A DNA stretch of 64,000 bases from JAVVHH01 sp963835135 (GCA_963835135.1 CAWIEF010000006.1:62001-126000), one strand, 5' to 3'. Numbered from the stretch's first letter, positions 45,198 to 56,681 are shown. Notes: generated from the letters alone by a model not told the origin. Program-made: numbers and translations.

Positions 45198-46086
45198 AGC
45201 CGCTCAGCAACCGTGCCTGGTTCCTGGTCATCCCAGTGATGGTCTTCGTGCTGTTCAGCTCGCTGATCCCGATGATGACCGTGGTGAACTATTCCGTGCA
45301 GGACTCCATGGGCCAGAACTCGTTCTTCTGGAACGGGTCGGAGTGGTTCCAGCACCTGTTCGACCCGACCACCGACATCGGCGGCCGGTTCGCCCGGGCG
45401 CTGGTGCGCAACCTGATCTTCTCTGGCGTCGTTCTGATGATCGAGATCCCGCTGGGCATCCTCATCGCGCTCTCGATCCCGAAGCGCGGCTGGGCGGTCG
45501 GCGGTGTCCTGGTGGCGATCTCGCTGCCGATGCTGATCCCCTGGCGCGTGGTCGGCACGATCTGGCAGGTGTTCGCGCGCGGCGATATCGGGTTGCTCGG
45601 GGCCGCGCTGAACGGGCTCGGCATCCCATACAACTACACGCAGGATCCGGTGTCGGCCTGGTGCACCATCGTCGTGATGGACGTGTGGCACTGGACGGCG
45701 ATGGTGGCGCTGCTGTGCTACGCCGGGCTGCAAGCGATCCCCGACGCCTATTACCAGGCCGCTCGGATCGACGGCGCCCGGCGATGGTCGGTGTTCCTCA
45801 ACATCGAGTTGCCGAAGCTGCGCCGGGTCCTGATCATCGCGGTGCTGCTGCGCTTCATGGAAAGCTTCATGATCTACACCGAGCCATCGGTCGTGACCGG
45901 CGGCGGCCCCGGCGAGGCCACCAGCTTCCTGTCGCTCGACCTGGTCAAGATCGCGCTCGGCCAGGTCGACCTGGGCAACGCCGCCGCGCTGTCGATCGTC
46001 TACAACCTCATCACGCTCACGCTGTGCTGGGTGTTCTTCACGGTCATGACCCAGCTCGACGCCCGCGCCGACCAGGAGCGCGCGGC

Positions 46087-46090
<4 letters not shown>
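45194..46090 (+). CDS. glpP: Glycerol ABC transporter permease, first subunit
   Basis: 298 residues with six membrane spans. The EAA loop YYQAARIDGARRWSVFLNIELPKL docks an ATPase. The order of genes, ATPase-ATPase-permease-permease-small protein-binding protein, matches the glycerol importer described in Rhizobium leguminosarum. It overlaps the glpT stop by 4 bases and the glpQ start by 4. Confidence 0.93.
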
Positions 46091-46867
<777 letters not shown>

Positions 46868-46881
<14 letters not shown>

Positions 46882-47164
46882 TCGTTTCTCGGTCGCCTGG
46901 ATGGCGTGGACATGGCAGACCGGGCTGTTCTTCGGCTTGATCGCACTGGGCCTCGTCGTGCTCACGCTGCTGGCGATCTACCGGCCGGAGCGCCCGCGCC
47001 GCGGCATCCTGGGCTTTCCCACCACGCGCGGGGACCGCTTCTTCGTCTCGCTGCTCGGCAGCGCGTTCATCTACGTCATCTACATGCGGTTCGGAGGCGA
47101 TGTCCTCTGGTACCCGTTCGTGGCCGCGATCCTGTATTCGGTCGCGATGTTTCGCCTGGCTTAA
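46868..47164 (+). CDS. glpU: DUF2160 small membrane protein of the glycerol transporter
   Basis: 98 residues with two to three hydrophobic helices (GLFFGLIALGLVVLTLLAIY, RFFVSLLGSAFIYVIYM, LWYPFVAAILYSVAMF). The sequence fits DUF2160, a protein found only between glpQ and glpV in this type of locus. Its exact role in uptake is not established. It overlaps glpQ by 14 bases and precedes glpV by 23. Confidence 0.88.
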
Positions 47165-47187
47165 CCAAAACCAAGGGAGGACAAAAA

Positions 47188-48961
47188 ATGCAGAGACGGG
47201 ACGTCATCAAGGGCGCGGCGGCCGCGGGCGTGGTCGGCGCCGGCGTGGTCATCCGCAGCGGCGTGAGCCACGCGCAGCAGGTCGATGCAGCCAAGAAATG
47301 GATCGACACCGAATTCCAGCCGTCCACGCTGAGCAAGGACGAGCAGATGGCCGAGATGGAGTGGTTCATCAAGGCATCCAAGCCGTTCCAAGGCATGCAG
47401 CTCAGCACGGTCTCCGAAATCCTCAAGGTGCATGACTACGAGTCCAAGACGCTGACGCGCGCCTTCGCCGACATCACCGGCATCAAGGTCAATCACGACC
47501 TAATGGACGAGGGCCTGCTGGTCGACAAGATCGAAGTCGAGATGCAGTCCGGTCGCCCCGTCTACGATTTCTGGATGAACGATAGCGACTTCATCGGCAC
47601 CCATCCGCGCTACAACGACATCGTCGATGGCTCGCTGACCGACTTCATGCAGAAGAACGGCAAGGACGTCACCAGCCCGACGCTCGATCTGGCCGATTTC
47701 ATGGGCTTGTCGTTCGGTACCTTCACCGACGGCAAGCTCTACCAACTGCCCGACCAGCAATTCGCGAACCTGTACTGGTTCCGATATGACCTGTTCCAGA
47801 AACCCGACATCAAGGCCGGCTTCAAGAAGCAGTTCGGCTACGATCTCGGCGTGCCGGTGAACTGGTCCGCCTACGAGGACATCGCCGACTACTTCACCAA
47901 CACGGTCAAGGAAGTCGACGGCAAGCGCATCTACGGCCACATGGATTACGGCAAGAAGGACCCGTCGCTCGGCTGGCGCTTCACCGACGCCTGGCTCTCG
48001 ATGGCCGGCGCCGGCGACCGTGGCCTGCCGAACGGCAAGCCCGTCGACGAATGGGGCATCCGCATGGAGGACGGCCTCCCGCGCGGCTCGTCCATCACCC
48101 GCGGCGGCGACGCCAACGGCCCGGCGGCGGTCTATGCGCTGACGAAATACGTCGAGTGGCTGAAGAAATACGCCCCGCCGGAAGCCGCCGGCATGGACTT
48201 CCTCGAGGCCGGACCGGTGCCGGCGCAGGGCCAGATCGCACAGCAGATCTTCTGGTACAGCGCGTTCACCGACAGCCTGAGCAAGCCCGGCCTGCCGGTC
48301 ATGAACGACGACGGCACGCCGAAATGGCGCATGGCGCCCAGCCCGCACGGCGCCTACTGGAAAGAGGGCATGAAGCTCGGCTACCAGGACGTCGGCTGCT
48401 GGACGATGCTGAAATACGCCCCGCTCGAGAAGACCAAGGCGGGCTGGCTCTACGCCCAGTTCTGCACGTCCAAGACGGTCACGCTCAAGAAGGCGCTCTA
48501 CTCGCTCCACCTGATCCGCGAGAGCGACGTCTGGCATCAGGCGATGACCGACATGGCGCCCGAAGCTCGGCGGCTTGGTCGAGTTCTATCGCAGCCCGGC
48601 CCGCAAGCAGTGGACGCCCACCGGCGTCAACGTGCCCGATTACGGCAAGATGGCGCAGGTCTGGTGGCAGAACATCTCCAACGCCATCAGCGGCGCCGCG
48701 ACCCCGCAGCAGGCGATGGACGGCCTGGCCCGCGACCAGGACGCGATCATGACCCGCATCCAGCGCTCGGGCGTGCAGGGCAAGCTCGGCCCGGTGATGA
48801 ACGAGGAGAAGACGGCCGAATACTGGTATGCCCAGGCCGAGAAGGACGGCAATCTCGCCCCCCAGCGCAAGCTGGCCAACGAGAAGCCGCAGGGCGAGAC
48901 GATCGACTATGACGAACTGCTGAAGACCTGGGCCGCGACGCCACGTCCCAAGCAAGGCTAA
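47188..48961 (+). pseudogene. glpV: Glycerol ABC transporter substrate-binding protein, frameshifted near its C-terminus
   Basis: The first frame gives 458 good residues: a Tat-type leader (MQRRDVIKGAAAAG), then a family-1 binding-protein fold with FADITGIKVNHDLMDEG, YRYDLF-like strands and WHQAMTDMAP. At 48559-48562 (CCCG) one base is extra. The second frame continues KLGGLVEFYRSPARKQWTPT and runs to the TAA at 48961 (KTWAATPRPKQG). The joined length, about 590 residues, suits GlpV. The original frame would run on to 48912 with about 117 unrelated residues. If real, the periplasmic receptor for glycerol would be damaged. AGGGAGG at 47174-47180 is a strong ribosome site. Confidence 0.9.
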
Positions 48962-48967
48962 ACGGAC

Positions 48968-48989
48968 GGGGAGCGGGCGACCGCTCCCC
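48968..48989 (+). terminator. Perfect 9-bp hairpin after glpV
   Basis: GGGGAGCGG and CCGCTCCCC pair completely around a GCGA tetraloop, beginning 7 bases after the glpV stop. There is no U-run. It may act as a partial terminator or stabilise the glpV 3' end, lowering glpK expression relative to the transporter. Confidence 0.55.
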
Positions 48990-49000
48990 TCACCTCGCTG

Positions 49001-49091
49001 TCGTCGCGAGCCGTTCGCGGCGTGGCAATCCAGGGCGGCACGGACCGCCTCTGCCACCCTGGATTGCTTCGCTGCGCTCGCAATGACGAGA
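49001..49091. repeat. Palindromic intergenic repeat (Ile-Gln-Gly-type 'GCAATCCAGGG' element)
   Basis: GCAATCCAGGG at 49025-49035 is inverted as CCCTGGATTGC at 49057-49067. The right side continues TTCGCTGCGCTCGCAATGACGA, and the left side has a degenerate match (TCGCGAGCCGTTCGCGGCG). I know this dispersed element from many Rhizobiales and Rhodospirillales genomes, always between genes. It lies between glpV and glpK. Confidence 0.8.
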
Positions 49092-49116
49092 TACCAACAG
49101 ATGGCTTGGTAAACGA

Positions 49117-50601
49117 ATGAACGGAAACATCCTGGTCATCGACCAGGGAACCACCTCGACCCGCTGCATGGTCTTCGGTGCCGGCATGGAGGTCGTCTCC
49201 CGGGCGCAGACCGAGTTTCGCCAGCTCTACCCGCAGCCGGGCTGGGTCGAGCACGATCCCGAAGACCTCTGGCGCACGACTCTCTCGACGGCGAACGAGG
49301 CGATGGCAGCTGCCGGTCTCGCCGGCAGCGACATCACCGCGATCGGCATCACCAACCAGCGCGAAACCACGATCGTCTGGGATCGCAAGACGGGCCGCCC
49401 GATCGCCAACGCCATCGTATGGCAGGACCGCCGCACCGTCGCGGCCTGCGAGGCGCTCGCCGCCGCCGGGCACGGGCCGATGGTCAACAGCCGGACCGGG
49501 CTGCGGCTGGACCCGTATTTCTCGGCCACGAAAATCGGTTGGCTGCTCGATCATGTCGAGGGCGCCCGCGCCCGCGCCGAGGCCGGCGAACTCGCCTTCG
49601 GCACCGTCGACAGCTTCCTGCTCTGGCGCTTGACCGAGGGCCGTGTCCACGCCACCGACGCCACCAACGCCTCACGCACGCTGCTGTGCGACGTGGCGAC
49701 CGGCCAGTGGCACGCGGGGCTGCTCGAGCTGTTCGGCATCCCCGCCCCCATGCTGCCCGAGATCCGCGACAGCGTCGGCGTGTTCGGCGCCACCACGCTG
49801 TTCGGCGGCGAGATCCCGATCCGCGGCATCGCCGGCGACCAGCAGGCGGCGCTGGTCGGGCAAGCCTGCCTTTCGCCGGGCATGGTCAAGGCGACCTACG
49901 GCACCGGCGCGTTCGTGCTGCTGCACACCGGCGATCGGCCGGTGCTGTCCAGCCACGGTATGCTCACCACCATCGCGCTCCAGCGCGCCGGCGTCCGGAC
50001 CTACGCGATCGAGGGCTCCATCTTTTCGGCCGGCACGGGCGTGCAATGGCTGCGCGACGGGCTGGGGCTGATCAGTCACGCCGCCGAGATGGATGGCATG
50101 GCCGTCAAGGCCGACCCGGCGCAGGACGTCTATCTCGTCCCTGCATTCACCGGCCTCGGCGCGCCGCATTGGAACAGTCACGCCCGCGCGACCCTCAGCG
50201 GCATGACGCGCGGCACCAGCCGGCACGAACTGGCGCGAGCGGTACTGGAGTCCGTCGCCTACCAGACCCGCGACCTGCTCGACGCGATGCTCGAGGATGC
50301 CGGCGGGTCGAAGAACATCGTGCTGCGTGTCGATGGCGGAATGACCGCGAGCGACTGGACCATGCAGTTCCTGGCCGACATGATCGGCGTCGGCGTCGAC
50401 CGGCCGCAGTGCCTGGAGACGACCGCCCTCGGCGCGGGCTACCTTGCCGGGCTCGACGCCGGGCTCTATCCGGAGCCGGAACAGTTCCAGAAGCGCTGGG
50501 CGCTCGAGCGGCACTTTCTCCCGGCGATGGCCGAGGCCGACCGGGCGCGCAAATGGGCGGGCTGGCACGTGGCTGTCGCTCAATCGCTGCACCGGACCTA
50601 G
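49117..50601 (+). CDS. glpK: Glycerol kinase
   Basis: 494 residues, the usual length. FGGY-kinase motifs: [16 protein letters not shown] (ATP phosphate loop), [18 protein letters not shown] and AIVWQDRR in the glycerol site, [10 protein letters not shown] with the catalytic Asp, and the C-terminal [18 protein letters not shown]. It makes glycerol-3-phosphate from glycerol and ATP. It sits 155 bases after glpV, across a hairpin and a palindromic repeat, so it might be on the same transcript at lower level or have its own promoter. Confidence 0.97.
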   Translation: MNGNILVIDQGTTSTRCMVFGAGMEVVSRAQTEFRQLYPQPGWVEHDPEDLWRTTLSTANEAMAAAGLAGSDITAIGITNQRETTIVWDRKTGRPIANAIVWQDRRTVAACEALAAAGHGPMVNSRTGLRLDPYFSATKIGWLLDHVEGARARAEAGELAFGTVDSFLLWRLTEGRVHATDATNASRTLLCDVATGQWHAGLLELFGIPAPMLPEIRDSVGVFGATTLFGGEIPIRGIAGDQQAALVGQACLSPGMVKATYGTGAFVLLHTGDRPVLSSHGMLTTIALQRAGVRTYAIEGSIFSAGTGVQWLRDGLGLISHAAEMDGMAVKADPAQDVYLVPAFTGLGAPHWNSHARATLSGMTRGTSRHELARAVLESVAYQTRDLLDAMLEDAGGSKNIVLRVDGGMTASDWTMQFLADMIGVGVDRPQCLETTALGAGYLAGLDAGLYPEPEQFQKRWALERHFLPAMAEADRARKWAGWHVAVAQSLHRT

Positions 50602-50604
50602 CCC

Positions 50605-51345
50605 GTGCGGGTCGTCTTCCGTTGCGACCCGGCGCTCGCCGGCCACCTGCCGCCGCCGCACCCGCCCGTGCTCCCCGACTGGCTGCGCGACATGCCGCGC
50701 ACGGCACCGTCCGCGCTGCATCCCGCGCCGGTCCGCACGGTCAAGCAATGCCCGCCGTTCATCGACGCGATGACATACGGCTTCGTCATCCCGCTGGCCT
50801 GTGACGTCCGGGTCAGCGGCGGGACGCTGTCGTGGGACTGGGATTTGCCGCCGCCGGCCGCAGCACAGCATCCGCGCGCGCCGGTCAGCTTCCACTCCGC
50901 CGCCCAGGTCGAAGGCACGCCGTTCCGCCGGGGCGACCAGGTCATCGTCAAGTTCAACAGTTTCTGGACCGTGTCGCTCGACCCGGGCTGGTCCTTGTTC
51001 GCCACCCACCCGGTCAACCGCGCCGACCTGCCGTTTCGGCTGCTGACCGGCCTCGTCGAAGCCGACCGGTTCAACGCGGTCGGCCTGCTCTTCCCGGCGG
51101 TATGGCTCGATCCCGGGTTCGAAGGGGTCCTGCCCCGCGGTATGCCGATCGCGCAGTGCTTCCCGGTGCCGCGAACCCAGTTGGAGCTCGTTCGGGACGA
51201 GCTGGACCCGCAAGCCTACGACGCGCTCGCCGACGACCTGCTCGGCGCGCCCGGCGTGTATCGCCGCGCCTTCCGCTCAGGCGCGGGCGGCGAGGTCCCG
51301 CTCGAGCGCGCCGGGCTGCAGCCAGAGCCGTCCGACGGCGGGTGA
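50605..51345 (+). CDS. DUF6065 family protein
   Basis: 246 residues from GTG 50605, 3 bases after glpK. No signal peptide or membrane span. The sequence matches the DUF6065 layout: TVKQCPPFIDAMTYGFVIPL, then VIVKFNSFWTV, LFATHPVNRADLPF and FPAVWLD. Members occur beside secondary-metabolite or methyltransferase genes, but no activity is known to me. Its end overlaps the convergent TPR gene by 69 bases. Confidence 0.8.
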   Translation: MRVVFRCDPALAGHLPPPHPPVLPDWLRDMPRTAPSALHPAPVRTVKQCPPFIDAMTYGFVIPLACDVRVSGGTLSWDWDLPPPAAAQHPRAPVSFHSAAQVEGTPFRRGDQVIVKFNSFWTVSLDPGWSLFATHPVNRADLPFRLLTGLVEADRFNAVGLLFPAVWLDPGFEGVLPRGMPIAQCFPVPRTQLELVRDELDPQAYDALADDLLGAPGVYRRAFRSGAGGEVPLERAGLQPEPSDGG

Positions 51346-52026
51346 CACCAGCGCCTGCGCGACCCGGCCGAAGCTCTCCGGACGCAGGCGCCACGCCCGC
51401 GCGTAATGGTCGAGTGCGGCATCCAGGTCGCCCGCTTCCTGAAGCACCACGGCCAGGTTGAACTCGGCTTCGTGGTAGTCGGGCCGTGCCGCGAGCGCCG
51501 CCCGGAACGCCTGCGCCGCACCCGCCAGGTCGCGGTCGTCCTGACGCAGCAAGCCGAGCAGGAACCAGGCGGGCGCATGCGCCGGGTCGCGGGCGGTGGC
51601 CCGCTGCAGCGCGGCCCGCGCCCCGGCCAGATCGCCGAGCTGGCGCCGGATCACGCCCAGCCGGTGGGCCAGGTCCGCATCGGGCGAGGCTGTTTCCGCC
51701 GCCTCGTACGCTGCTGCGGCCCGTTCGAACGCGATCTGCGCCGCGGCGGGATGCAGCGCGGCGAGGCTCCGTCCGAGCGCCTCCCACCCCGGTCCATAGG
51801 TGGGGAAGCGGTCCAGCCGCGCGAGCCAGGCGTTGGCTTCGGGATCACGGCGCTCGAGCAGGAGCAGACAGAGCAGGAAGGCCGGCCCGGGTTCCGCGGG
51901 GGCCGCAGCGCCGGCGCGGCGGGCCAAGTCGAGCGCCGCATCCACGCGTCCCGCCCGCCGCGCCGTATCCGCCTGTTGCAGCAGGCTGGCCCAGGCCGGC
52001 GTCGGTGCGTCCGTGTCGCGTGTCAT
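51277..52026 (-). CDS. TPR-repeat protein
   Basis: 249 residues, nearly all helical repeats. Units with the TPR pattern W-x2-LG...A..A are visible at APAWFLLGLLRQDDRDLAGAAQAF and AEFNLAVVLQEAGDLDAALDHY, with looser ones earlier. No signal peptide or catalytic domain is present, so it is probably a cytoplasmic scaffold. The 3' end runs 69 bases into the DUF6065 gene on the other strand. Confidence 0.8.
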   Translation of the reverse strand: MTRDTDAPTPAWASLLQQADTARRAGRVDAALDLARRAGAAAPAEPGPAFLLCLLLLERRDPEANAWLARLDRFPTYGPGWEALGRSLAALHPAAAQIAFERAAAAYEAAETASPDADLAHRLGVIRRQLGDLAGARAALQRATARDPAHAPAWFLLGLLRQDDRDLAGAAQAFRAALAARPDYHEAEFNLAVVLQEAGDLDAALDHYARAWRLRPESFGRVAQALVSPAVGRLWLQPGALERDLAARA

Positions 52027-52032
52027 CGGCGC

Positions 52033-52341
52033 CTAGTGTGACACGTCCAACAGCAGGCTGCAGAAGGTGGCGAACAGGAAATAGGCCGCCGCTTGATCCC
52101 AGCGGTTGAGGCTCGGGCCGCAGACGGGTTCTTTCCTGAGCGACGCGCGGACGCAGTCGATGACGCTGTAGAACGTGAATACGCGGACCGCGGCGTGGCC
52201 GAGCTCCATCAAAGTTTGCGCCCTGATGACGTACAGCACCGCCATGAGGCCCCAGCCGATCCCGGCCTGGATGAAGAACTCCCGGACGACGTGGCGGGAC
52301 TGAATGTCCAGGAGCACGGTCGGCGGCATGGATTGAGGCAT
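52033..52341 (-). CDS. Small membrane-associated protein of unknown function
   Basis: 102 residues from ATG 52341; a GTG at 52347 and an ATG at 52323 are alternatives. One clear hydrophobic span (AGIGWGLMAVLYVI) and a second near the C-terminus (AAAYFLFATFCSLLL) are seen. The central part is basic and Cys-containing (DCVRASLRKEPVC). I recognise no family. It lies 6 bases before the TPR gene, probably in one transcript. Confidence 0.6.
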   Translation of the reverse strand: MPQSMPPTVLLDIQSRHVVREFFIQAGIGWGLMAVLYVIRAQTLMELGHAAVRVFTFYSVIDCVRASLRKEPVCGPSLNRWDQAAAYFLFATFCSLLLDVSH

Positions 52342-52502
52342 GGACACTGTCCCGCACCTTCGGCTCGTAGTCGGTCCGGCGGGAAGCTGGCACCGACCGT
52401 AGTAGGTTTTCTATGCGGCTCGGAGCAGAGCATCATAGTATTCGCATCGGGATCGTGGGCCGCCACTATATCAACGGCGTATAGATCGCATGCTGCGCGC
52501 TG

Positions 52503-52556
52503 TTTTATATGCGTTTTATATGCCGGGTGAATGTGTCCGGTCTGGATTTTATATGC
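52503..52556 (+). promoter_or_regulatory. Candidate KdpE operator: three TTTTATATGC repeats
   Basis: TTTTATATGC occurs at 52503-52512, 52514-52523 and 52547-52556 in an AT-rich island within GC-rich DNA. The first two give TTTATA-N5-TTTATA, the same hexamer spacing as the E. coli KdpE site TTTATA-N5-TTTACA. They lie about 85 bases before the first small ORF of the kdp locus. The third copy may be part of the promoter. Confidence 0.6.
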
Positions 52557-52602
52557 ACTAAGCGTCAATTCTGCCGCATTCTGCCAGGCGATGGAGTGTT
52601 GC

Positions 52603-52686
52603 ATGCTGGATATCGTCTATCTCGTCGGGGGGTCCCTCTTCTTCGCGGCCACCGTTCTCTACGCGACCGCCTGCAACCGCTTGTAA
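52603..52686 (+). CDS. 27-aa single-span peptide upstream of kdpF
   Basis: A 27-residue open frame with one hydrophobic helix (IVYLVGGSLFFAATVLYATA) ending CNRL. It starts at ATG 52603, 12 bases after GGAG (52593-52596), a distant site. It ends 9 bases before the kdpF start. Similar tiny peptides ending in a Cys-x-x-Leu motif occur, from memory, before kdpF or kdpA in other Alphaproteobacteria. The helix and placement suggest a membrane micropeptide of the Kdp complex; expression is not shown. Confidence 0.6.
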   Translation: MLDIVYLVGGSLFFAATVLYATACNRL

Positions 52687-52695
52687 GGGCCGATC

Positions 52696-52785
52696 ATGAT
52701 CGTCGACTACATTCTCGGGGGGGCGGTAACGATAGGCCTCCTCATCTATCTCGCCTACGCGCTCATCCGCCCCGAGCGGTTCTGA
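52696..52785 (+). CDS. kdpF: KdpF small subunit of the potassium pump
   Basis: 29 residues: one transmembrane helix (ILGGAVTIGLLIYLAYALI) ending RPERF, the hallmark of KdpF. KdpF stabilises the KdpABC complex in the inner membrane. It ends 12 bases before kdpA. The gene is too short for most automatic calls. Confidence 0.9.
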   Translation: MIVDYILGGAVTIGLLIYLAYALIRPERF

Positions 52786-52797
52786 GGAACGGTCACC

Positions 52798-54525
52798 ATG
52801 ACACTGAACGGATGGGTGCAGATCGCGCTTTACTGCGTGCTGCTCACCCTGCTGGTCAAACCGCTCGGCGGTTACATGACCCGCGTGTTCGCCGGCGAGC
52901 GCACGCTGCTGGCCCCGGTGCTGCGGCCGGTCGAGATCGGCCTCTATAGGATTTGTGGCGTCCGCGAGGACGAGGAGCAGCATTGGGTGACCTACGCGGT
53001 CGCCATGCTGTTGTTCAGCGTCGCCGGCTTCGTCTCTCTGTATGCCCTGCAGCGCCTGCAGGACGTGTTGCCGTTCAACCCGCAGGGCCAGGCGGCGGTC
53101 AGCCCCGACCTGGCGTTCAACACCTCGACCAGCTTCGTCACCAACACCAACTGGCAGTCCTACACGCCCGAGAGCACCATGAGCTACTTGGTGCAGATGG
53201 CCGGGCTGACGGTGCACAATTTCGTCTCCGCCGCCACCGGCATCGCCCTCGCCGTGGCCCTGATCCGAGGCTTCGCCCGCCGCTCGGCCTCAACCATCGG
53301 CAATTTCTGGGTCGATATGACCCGGTGCGTGCTCTACATCCTGATGCCCGTCTCCATCGTCGTCGGACTGTTCTTCGTCTGGCAGGGCGTGCCGCAGAAC
53401 CTGCACGCCTATACCGAAGTCACCACGCTCGAGGGCGCCAAGCAGGTCATCGCGCAAGGACCGGTCGCCTCGCAGGAGGTGATCAAGATGTTCGGCACCA
53501 ACGGCGGCGGCTTCTTCAATGCCAACTCCGCGCATCCGTTCGAAAACCCGAGCGCGCTGACCAACCTGGTGCAGATCCTGCTGATCTTCTCCATCGGCGC
53601 GGCGCTGACCAACGTGTTCGGCCGCATGGTCGGCGACCAGCGCCAGGGCTGGGCGATCTTCGCCATCATGGGCATCCTGTTCCTGGCCGGCGTGTTCGTC
53701 ACCTACCCAGTCGAGGCCGGGGGCAACCCGGCCTTCGCCGCCATGCACGTCGACAGCGCCTCATCGGCTTTGCAGGCTGGCGGCAACATGGAAGGCAAGG
53801 AGGTCCGCTTCGGCATCGCCAACTCGGCGCTGTTCACCGTCATCACCACCGACGCCTCCTGCGGTGCAGTCAACAACATGCACGACAGCCTGCTGCCGCT
53901 GGCCGGCATGATCCCGATGGTCAACATCATGCTGGGCGAGATCATCTTCGGCGGCGTGGGTTCCGGTCTCTACGGCATGCTCGCCTTCGCCATCCTGGCC
54001 GTGTTCGTCGCCGGGCTGATGGTCGGGCGTACCCCGGAATACCTGGGCAAAAAGATCGAGGCCAAGGAGGTCAAGATGGCCATGCTGGCGATCCTGATCC
54101 TGCCGCTCTCGATCCTTGGCTTCAGCGCCCTGGCCGTCGTGATCCCTGCCGGCACGGGCGCGCTGTCCAACGCCGGGCCGCACGGGTTCAGCGAGGCGCT
54201 GTATGCCTACACCTCGGCGACCGGCAACAACGGCAGCGCATTCGCCGGGCTGAGCGCCAACGTGCCGTTCTGGAACCTGACGCTGGGCTTCGCCTGCCTG
54301 ATCGGGCGGTTTCTGTTCATCGTCCCGATGATGGCCATCGCCGGGGCGCTGGCGGCCAAGAAGATCGTGCCGGTCTCGGCCGGCACGTTCCCGACCGATG
54401 GCGGCCTGTTCGTCGGCCTGGTGATCGGCACGATCCTCATCGTCGGCGGCCTGACCTTCTTCCCGGCCCTCGCACTCGGCCCGGTGGTGGAACACTTCGC
54501 CATGGTCGCCGGCACTACATTCTGA
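52798..54525 (+). CDS. kdpA: Potassium-transporting ATPase potassium-binding subunit
   Basis: 575 residues with about ten spans. It is a channel-like member of the K+ transporter superfamily with four pore loops. The second-loop motif [19 protein letters not shown] is diagnostic; [16 protein letters not shown] is the first and [11 protein letters not shown] a later one. It captures K+ from the periplasm and passes it by an internal tunnel to KdpB. Its start has GGAAC upstream, only a weak ribosome site. Confidence 0.97.
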   Translation: MTLNGWVQIALYCVLLTLLVKPLGGYMTRVFAGERTLLAPVLRPVEIGLYRICGVREDEEQHWVTYAVAMLLFSVAGFVSLYALQRLQDVLPFNPQGQAAVSPDLAFNTSTSFVTNTNWQSYTPESTMSYLVQMAGLTVHNFVSAATGIALAVALIRGFARRSASTIGNFWVDMTRCVLYILMPVSIVVGLFFVWQGVPQNLHAYTEVTTLEGAKQVIAQGPVASQEVIKMFGTNGGGFFNANSAHPFENPSALTNLVQILLIFSIGAALTNVFGRMVGDQRQGWAIFAIMGILFLAGVFVTYPVEAGGNPAFAAMHVDSASSALQAGGNMEGKEVRFGIANSALFTVITTDASCGAVNNMHDSLLPLAGMIPMVNIMLGEIIFGGVGSGLYGMLAFAILAVFVAGLMVGRTPEYLGKKIEAKEVKMAMLAILILPLSILGFSALAVVIPAGTGALSNAGPHGFSEALYAYTSATGNNGSAFAGLSANVPFWNLTLGFACLIGRFLFIVPMMAIAGALAAKKIVPVSAGTFPTDGGLFVGLVIGTILIVGGLTFFPALALGPVVEHFAMVAGTTF

Positions 54526-54545
54526 TCCGATCGAGGAACACGACA

Positions 54546-56681
54546 ATGGATACCACCAGCAAAGATCGCGGCAGCGTCGCCGCGATGCTCGATCCGGCGA
54601 TACTCGTCCCCGCCATCGGCAACACGTTCCGCAAGCTCGATCCCCGTGTGATGTGGCGCAACCCGGTCATGTTCGTCGTCGAGATCGTGGCGACGCTGAC
54701 CACGGTGCTGTTCATCCGCGACCTGGCGACCGGCGGCGGCAATCTGGGCTTCACCTTCCAGATCGTCGTCTGGCTCTGGATCACGGTCCTGTTCGCCAAC
54801 CTGGCCGAAGCCGTCGCCGAAGGGCGCGGCAAGGCGCAAGCGGCGACGCTGCGCAAGGCCCGCACCGAAACGACGGCCAAGCTCATGCGCGGCGGCAGCA
54901 GCGGCAGCAAGACCTGGACCGAAGTTCCTGCCGCCACGCTCAAGGTCGGCGACCTCGTGCTGGTCGAGATCAACGACCTGATCCCGAGCGACGGCGAGGT
55001 CATCGAGGGCATCGCCTCGGTCGACGAATCGGCCATCACAGGCGAGTCCGCGCCGGTGATCCGCGAGAGTGGCGGCGACCGCTCCGCGGTGACGGGCGGC
55101 ACCCGGGTGCTGTCCGACCAGATCGTCGTGCAGATCACCGCGGCGCAGGGCTCGACCTTCATCGACCGCATGATCGCGCTCGTCGAAGGCGCCAGCCGGC
55201 AGAAGACGCCCAACGAGATCGCGCTGAACATCCTGCTGGTCGGATTGACCATCATCTTCGTGTTCGCCACGGCGACGATCCCGTCCTTTGCCGTCTATGC
55301 CGGCGGGTCGATCCCCATCGTCATCCTCGTGGCCCTTTTCGTCACGCTCATCCCGACCACCATCGGCGCGCTGCTCTCGGCCATCGGCATCGCCGGCATG
55401 GACCGGCTGATCCGCTTCAACGTGTTGGCCAAGTCGGGCCGTGCGGTGGAAGCCGCGGGCGACGTCGACACGTTGCTGCTGGACAAGACCGGCACGATCA
55501 CCCTGGGCAACCGCCAGGCGGCCGAATTCCTGCCCGTCAACGGCGTCAGCGAGCAGGAGTTGGCCGACGCGGCGCAACTCTCCTCGCTCTCGGACGAGAC
55601 GCCGGAGGGCCGCTCCATCGTCGTGCTGGCGAAGGAGAAATACGGCATCCGCGGACGCGAAATGGCGCCGCTCGGCGCCAATTTCATCCCGTTCACCGCG
55701 CAGACCCGCATGAGCGGTATCGATGTCGACGGGTCGTCCATCCGCAAGGGCGCGGTCGAATCGATCCTCGCCTACGCCCAGGGGGGAACCCGTCCGCTCC
55801 CGGCCAGCCTGCGCGTGCCGAACGGCGGCGTGGCCGAGGCGATCCGCCCGGCCGGCGCCGACGCCGTCGCCCGCGACCTGGTCGAAAAGGCCGAGCGCGT
55901 CTCCAAAGCCGGCGGCACGCCGCTCGCGGTAGCCCGGGATGGCCGCCTGCTCGGCATCATCTACCTCAAGGACATCGTCAAGGGCGGGATCCGCGAGCGC
56001 TTCGCCGAGTTGCGCCAGATGGGTATCCGCACCGTGATGATCACCGGCGACAACCCGCTGACCGCCGCTGCGATCGCCGCCGAAGCCGGGGTCGACGACT
56101 TCCTCGCGCAGGCCACGCCGGAGGACAAGCTGAAGCTCATCCGCGACGAACAGGCGAAGGGCAAGCTAGTCGCCATGTGCGGCGACGGCACCAACGACGC
56201 GCCGGCTTTGGCCCAGGCCGATGTCGGCGTGGCGATGAACACCGGCACCATGGCCGCCCGCGAGGCCGGCAACATGGTCGACCTCGATAGCGACCCGACC
56301 AAGCTGATCGAGATCGTCGGCATCGGCAAGCAGCTCCTGATGACCCGCGGCGCGCTGACCACCTTCTCGATCGCCAACGACGTTGCGAAATACTTCGCCA
56401 TCATCCCCGCGATGTTCCTGGTGTTCTACCCACAGCTTGGGGCGCTGAACGTGATGCGCCTGGTGTCGCCGCAGAGCGCCATCCTGTCGGCAATCATCTT
56501 CAACGCCCTGATCATCATCGCGCTGATCCCGTTGGCGCTGCGCGGGGTGACCTATCGTCCGGTCGGCGCGGCGTCGGTGCTGCGGCGCAACCTGCTGGTC
56601 TATGGCCTCGGCGGCATCCTGGTGCCGTTCATCGGCATCAAGCTGATCGACCTGCTCATCACCTCCATCGGCCTTGCTTAA
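54546..56681 (+). CDS. kdpB: Potassium-transporting P-type ATPase catalytic subunit
   Basis: 711 residues. P-type motifs in order: TGES (in [12 protein letters not shown]), the phosphorylated Asp313 in [10 protein letters not shown], then [10 protein letters not shown] and the hinge [21 protein letters not shown]. Seven spans are expected. It hydrolyses ATP to move K+ inward through KdpA. 20 bases separate it from kdpA and 17 from kdpC. Confidence 0.97.
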   Translation: MDTTSKDRGSVAAMLDPAILVPAIGNTFRKLDPRVMWRNPVMFVVEIVATLTTVLFIRDLATGGGNLGFTFQIVVWLWITVLFANLAEAVAEGRGKAQAATLRKARTETTAKLMRGGSSGSKTWTEVPAATLKVGDLVLVEINDLIPSDGEVIEGIASVDESAITGESAPVIRESGGDRSAVTGGTRVLSDQIVVQITAAQGSTFIDRMIALVEGASRQKTPNEIALNILLVGLTIIFVFATATIPSFAVYAGGSIPIVILVALFVTLIPTTIGALLSAIGIAGMDRLIRFNVLAKSGRAVEAAGDVDTLLLDKTGTITLGNRQAAEFLPVNGVSEQELADAAQLSSLSDETPEGRSIVVLAKEKYGIRGREMAPLGANFIPFTAQTRMSGIDVDGSSIRKGAVESILAYAQGGTRPLPASLRVPNGGVAEAIRPAGADAVARDLVEKAERVSKAGGTPLAVARDGRLLGIIYLKDIVKGGIRERFAELRQMGIRTVMITGDNPLTAAAIAAEAGVDDFLAQATPEDKLKLIRDEQAKGKLVAMCGDGTNDAPALAQADVGVAMNTGTMAAREAGNMVDLDSDPTKLIEIVGIGKQLLMTRGALTTFSIANDVAKYFAIIPAMFLVFYPQLGALNVMRLVSPQSAILSAIIFNALIIIALIPLALRGVTYRPVGAASVLRRNLLVYGLGGILVPFIGIKLIDLLITSIGLA

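Noticed and set aside
48562..48912. Continuation of glpV in its original frame after the shift
   Set aside because: The 117 residues have no family match, whereas the +1 frame continues the family sequence to a stop at 48961.
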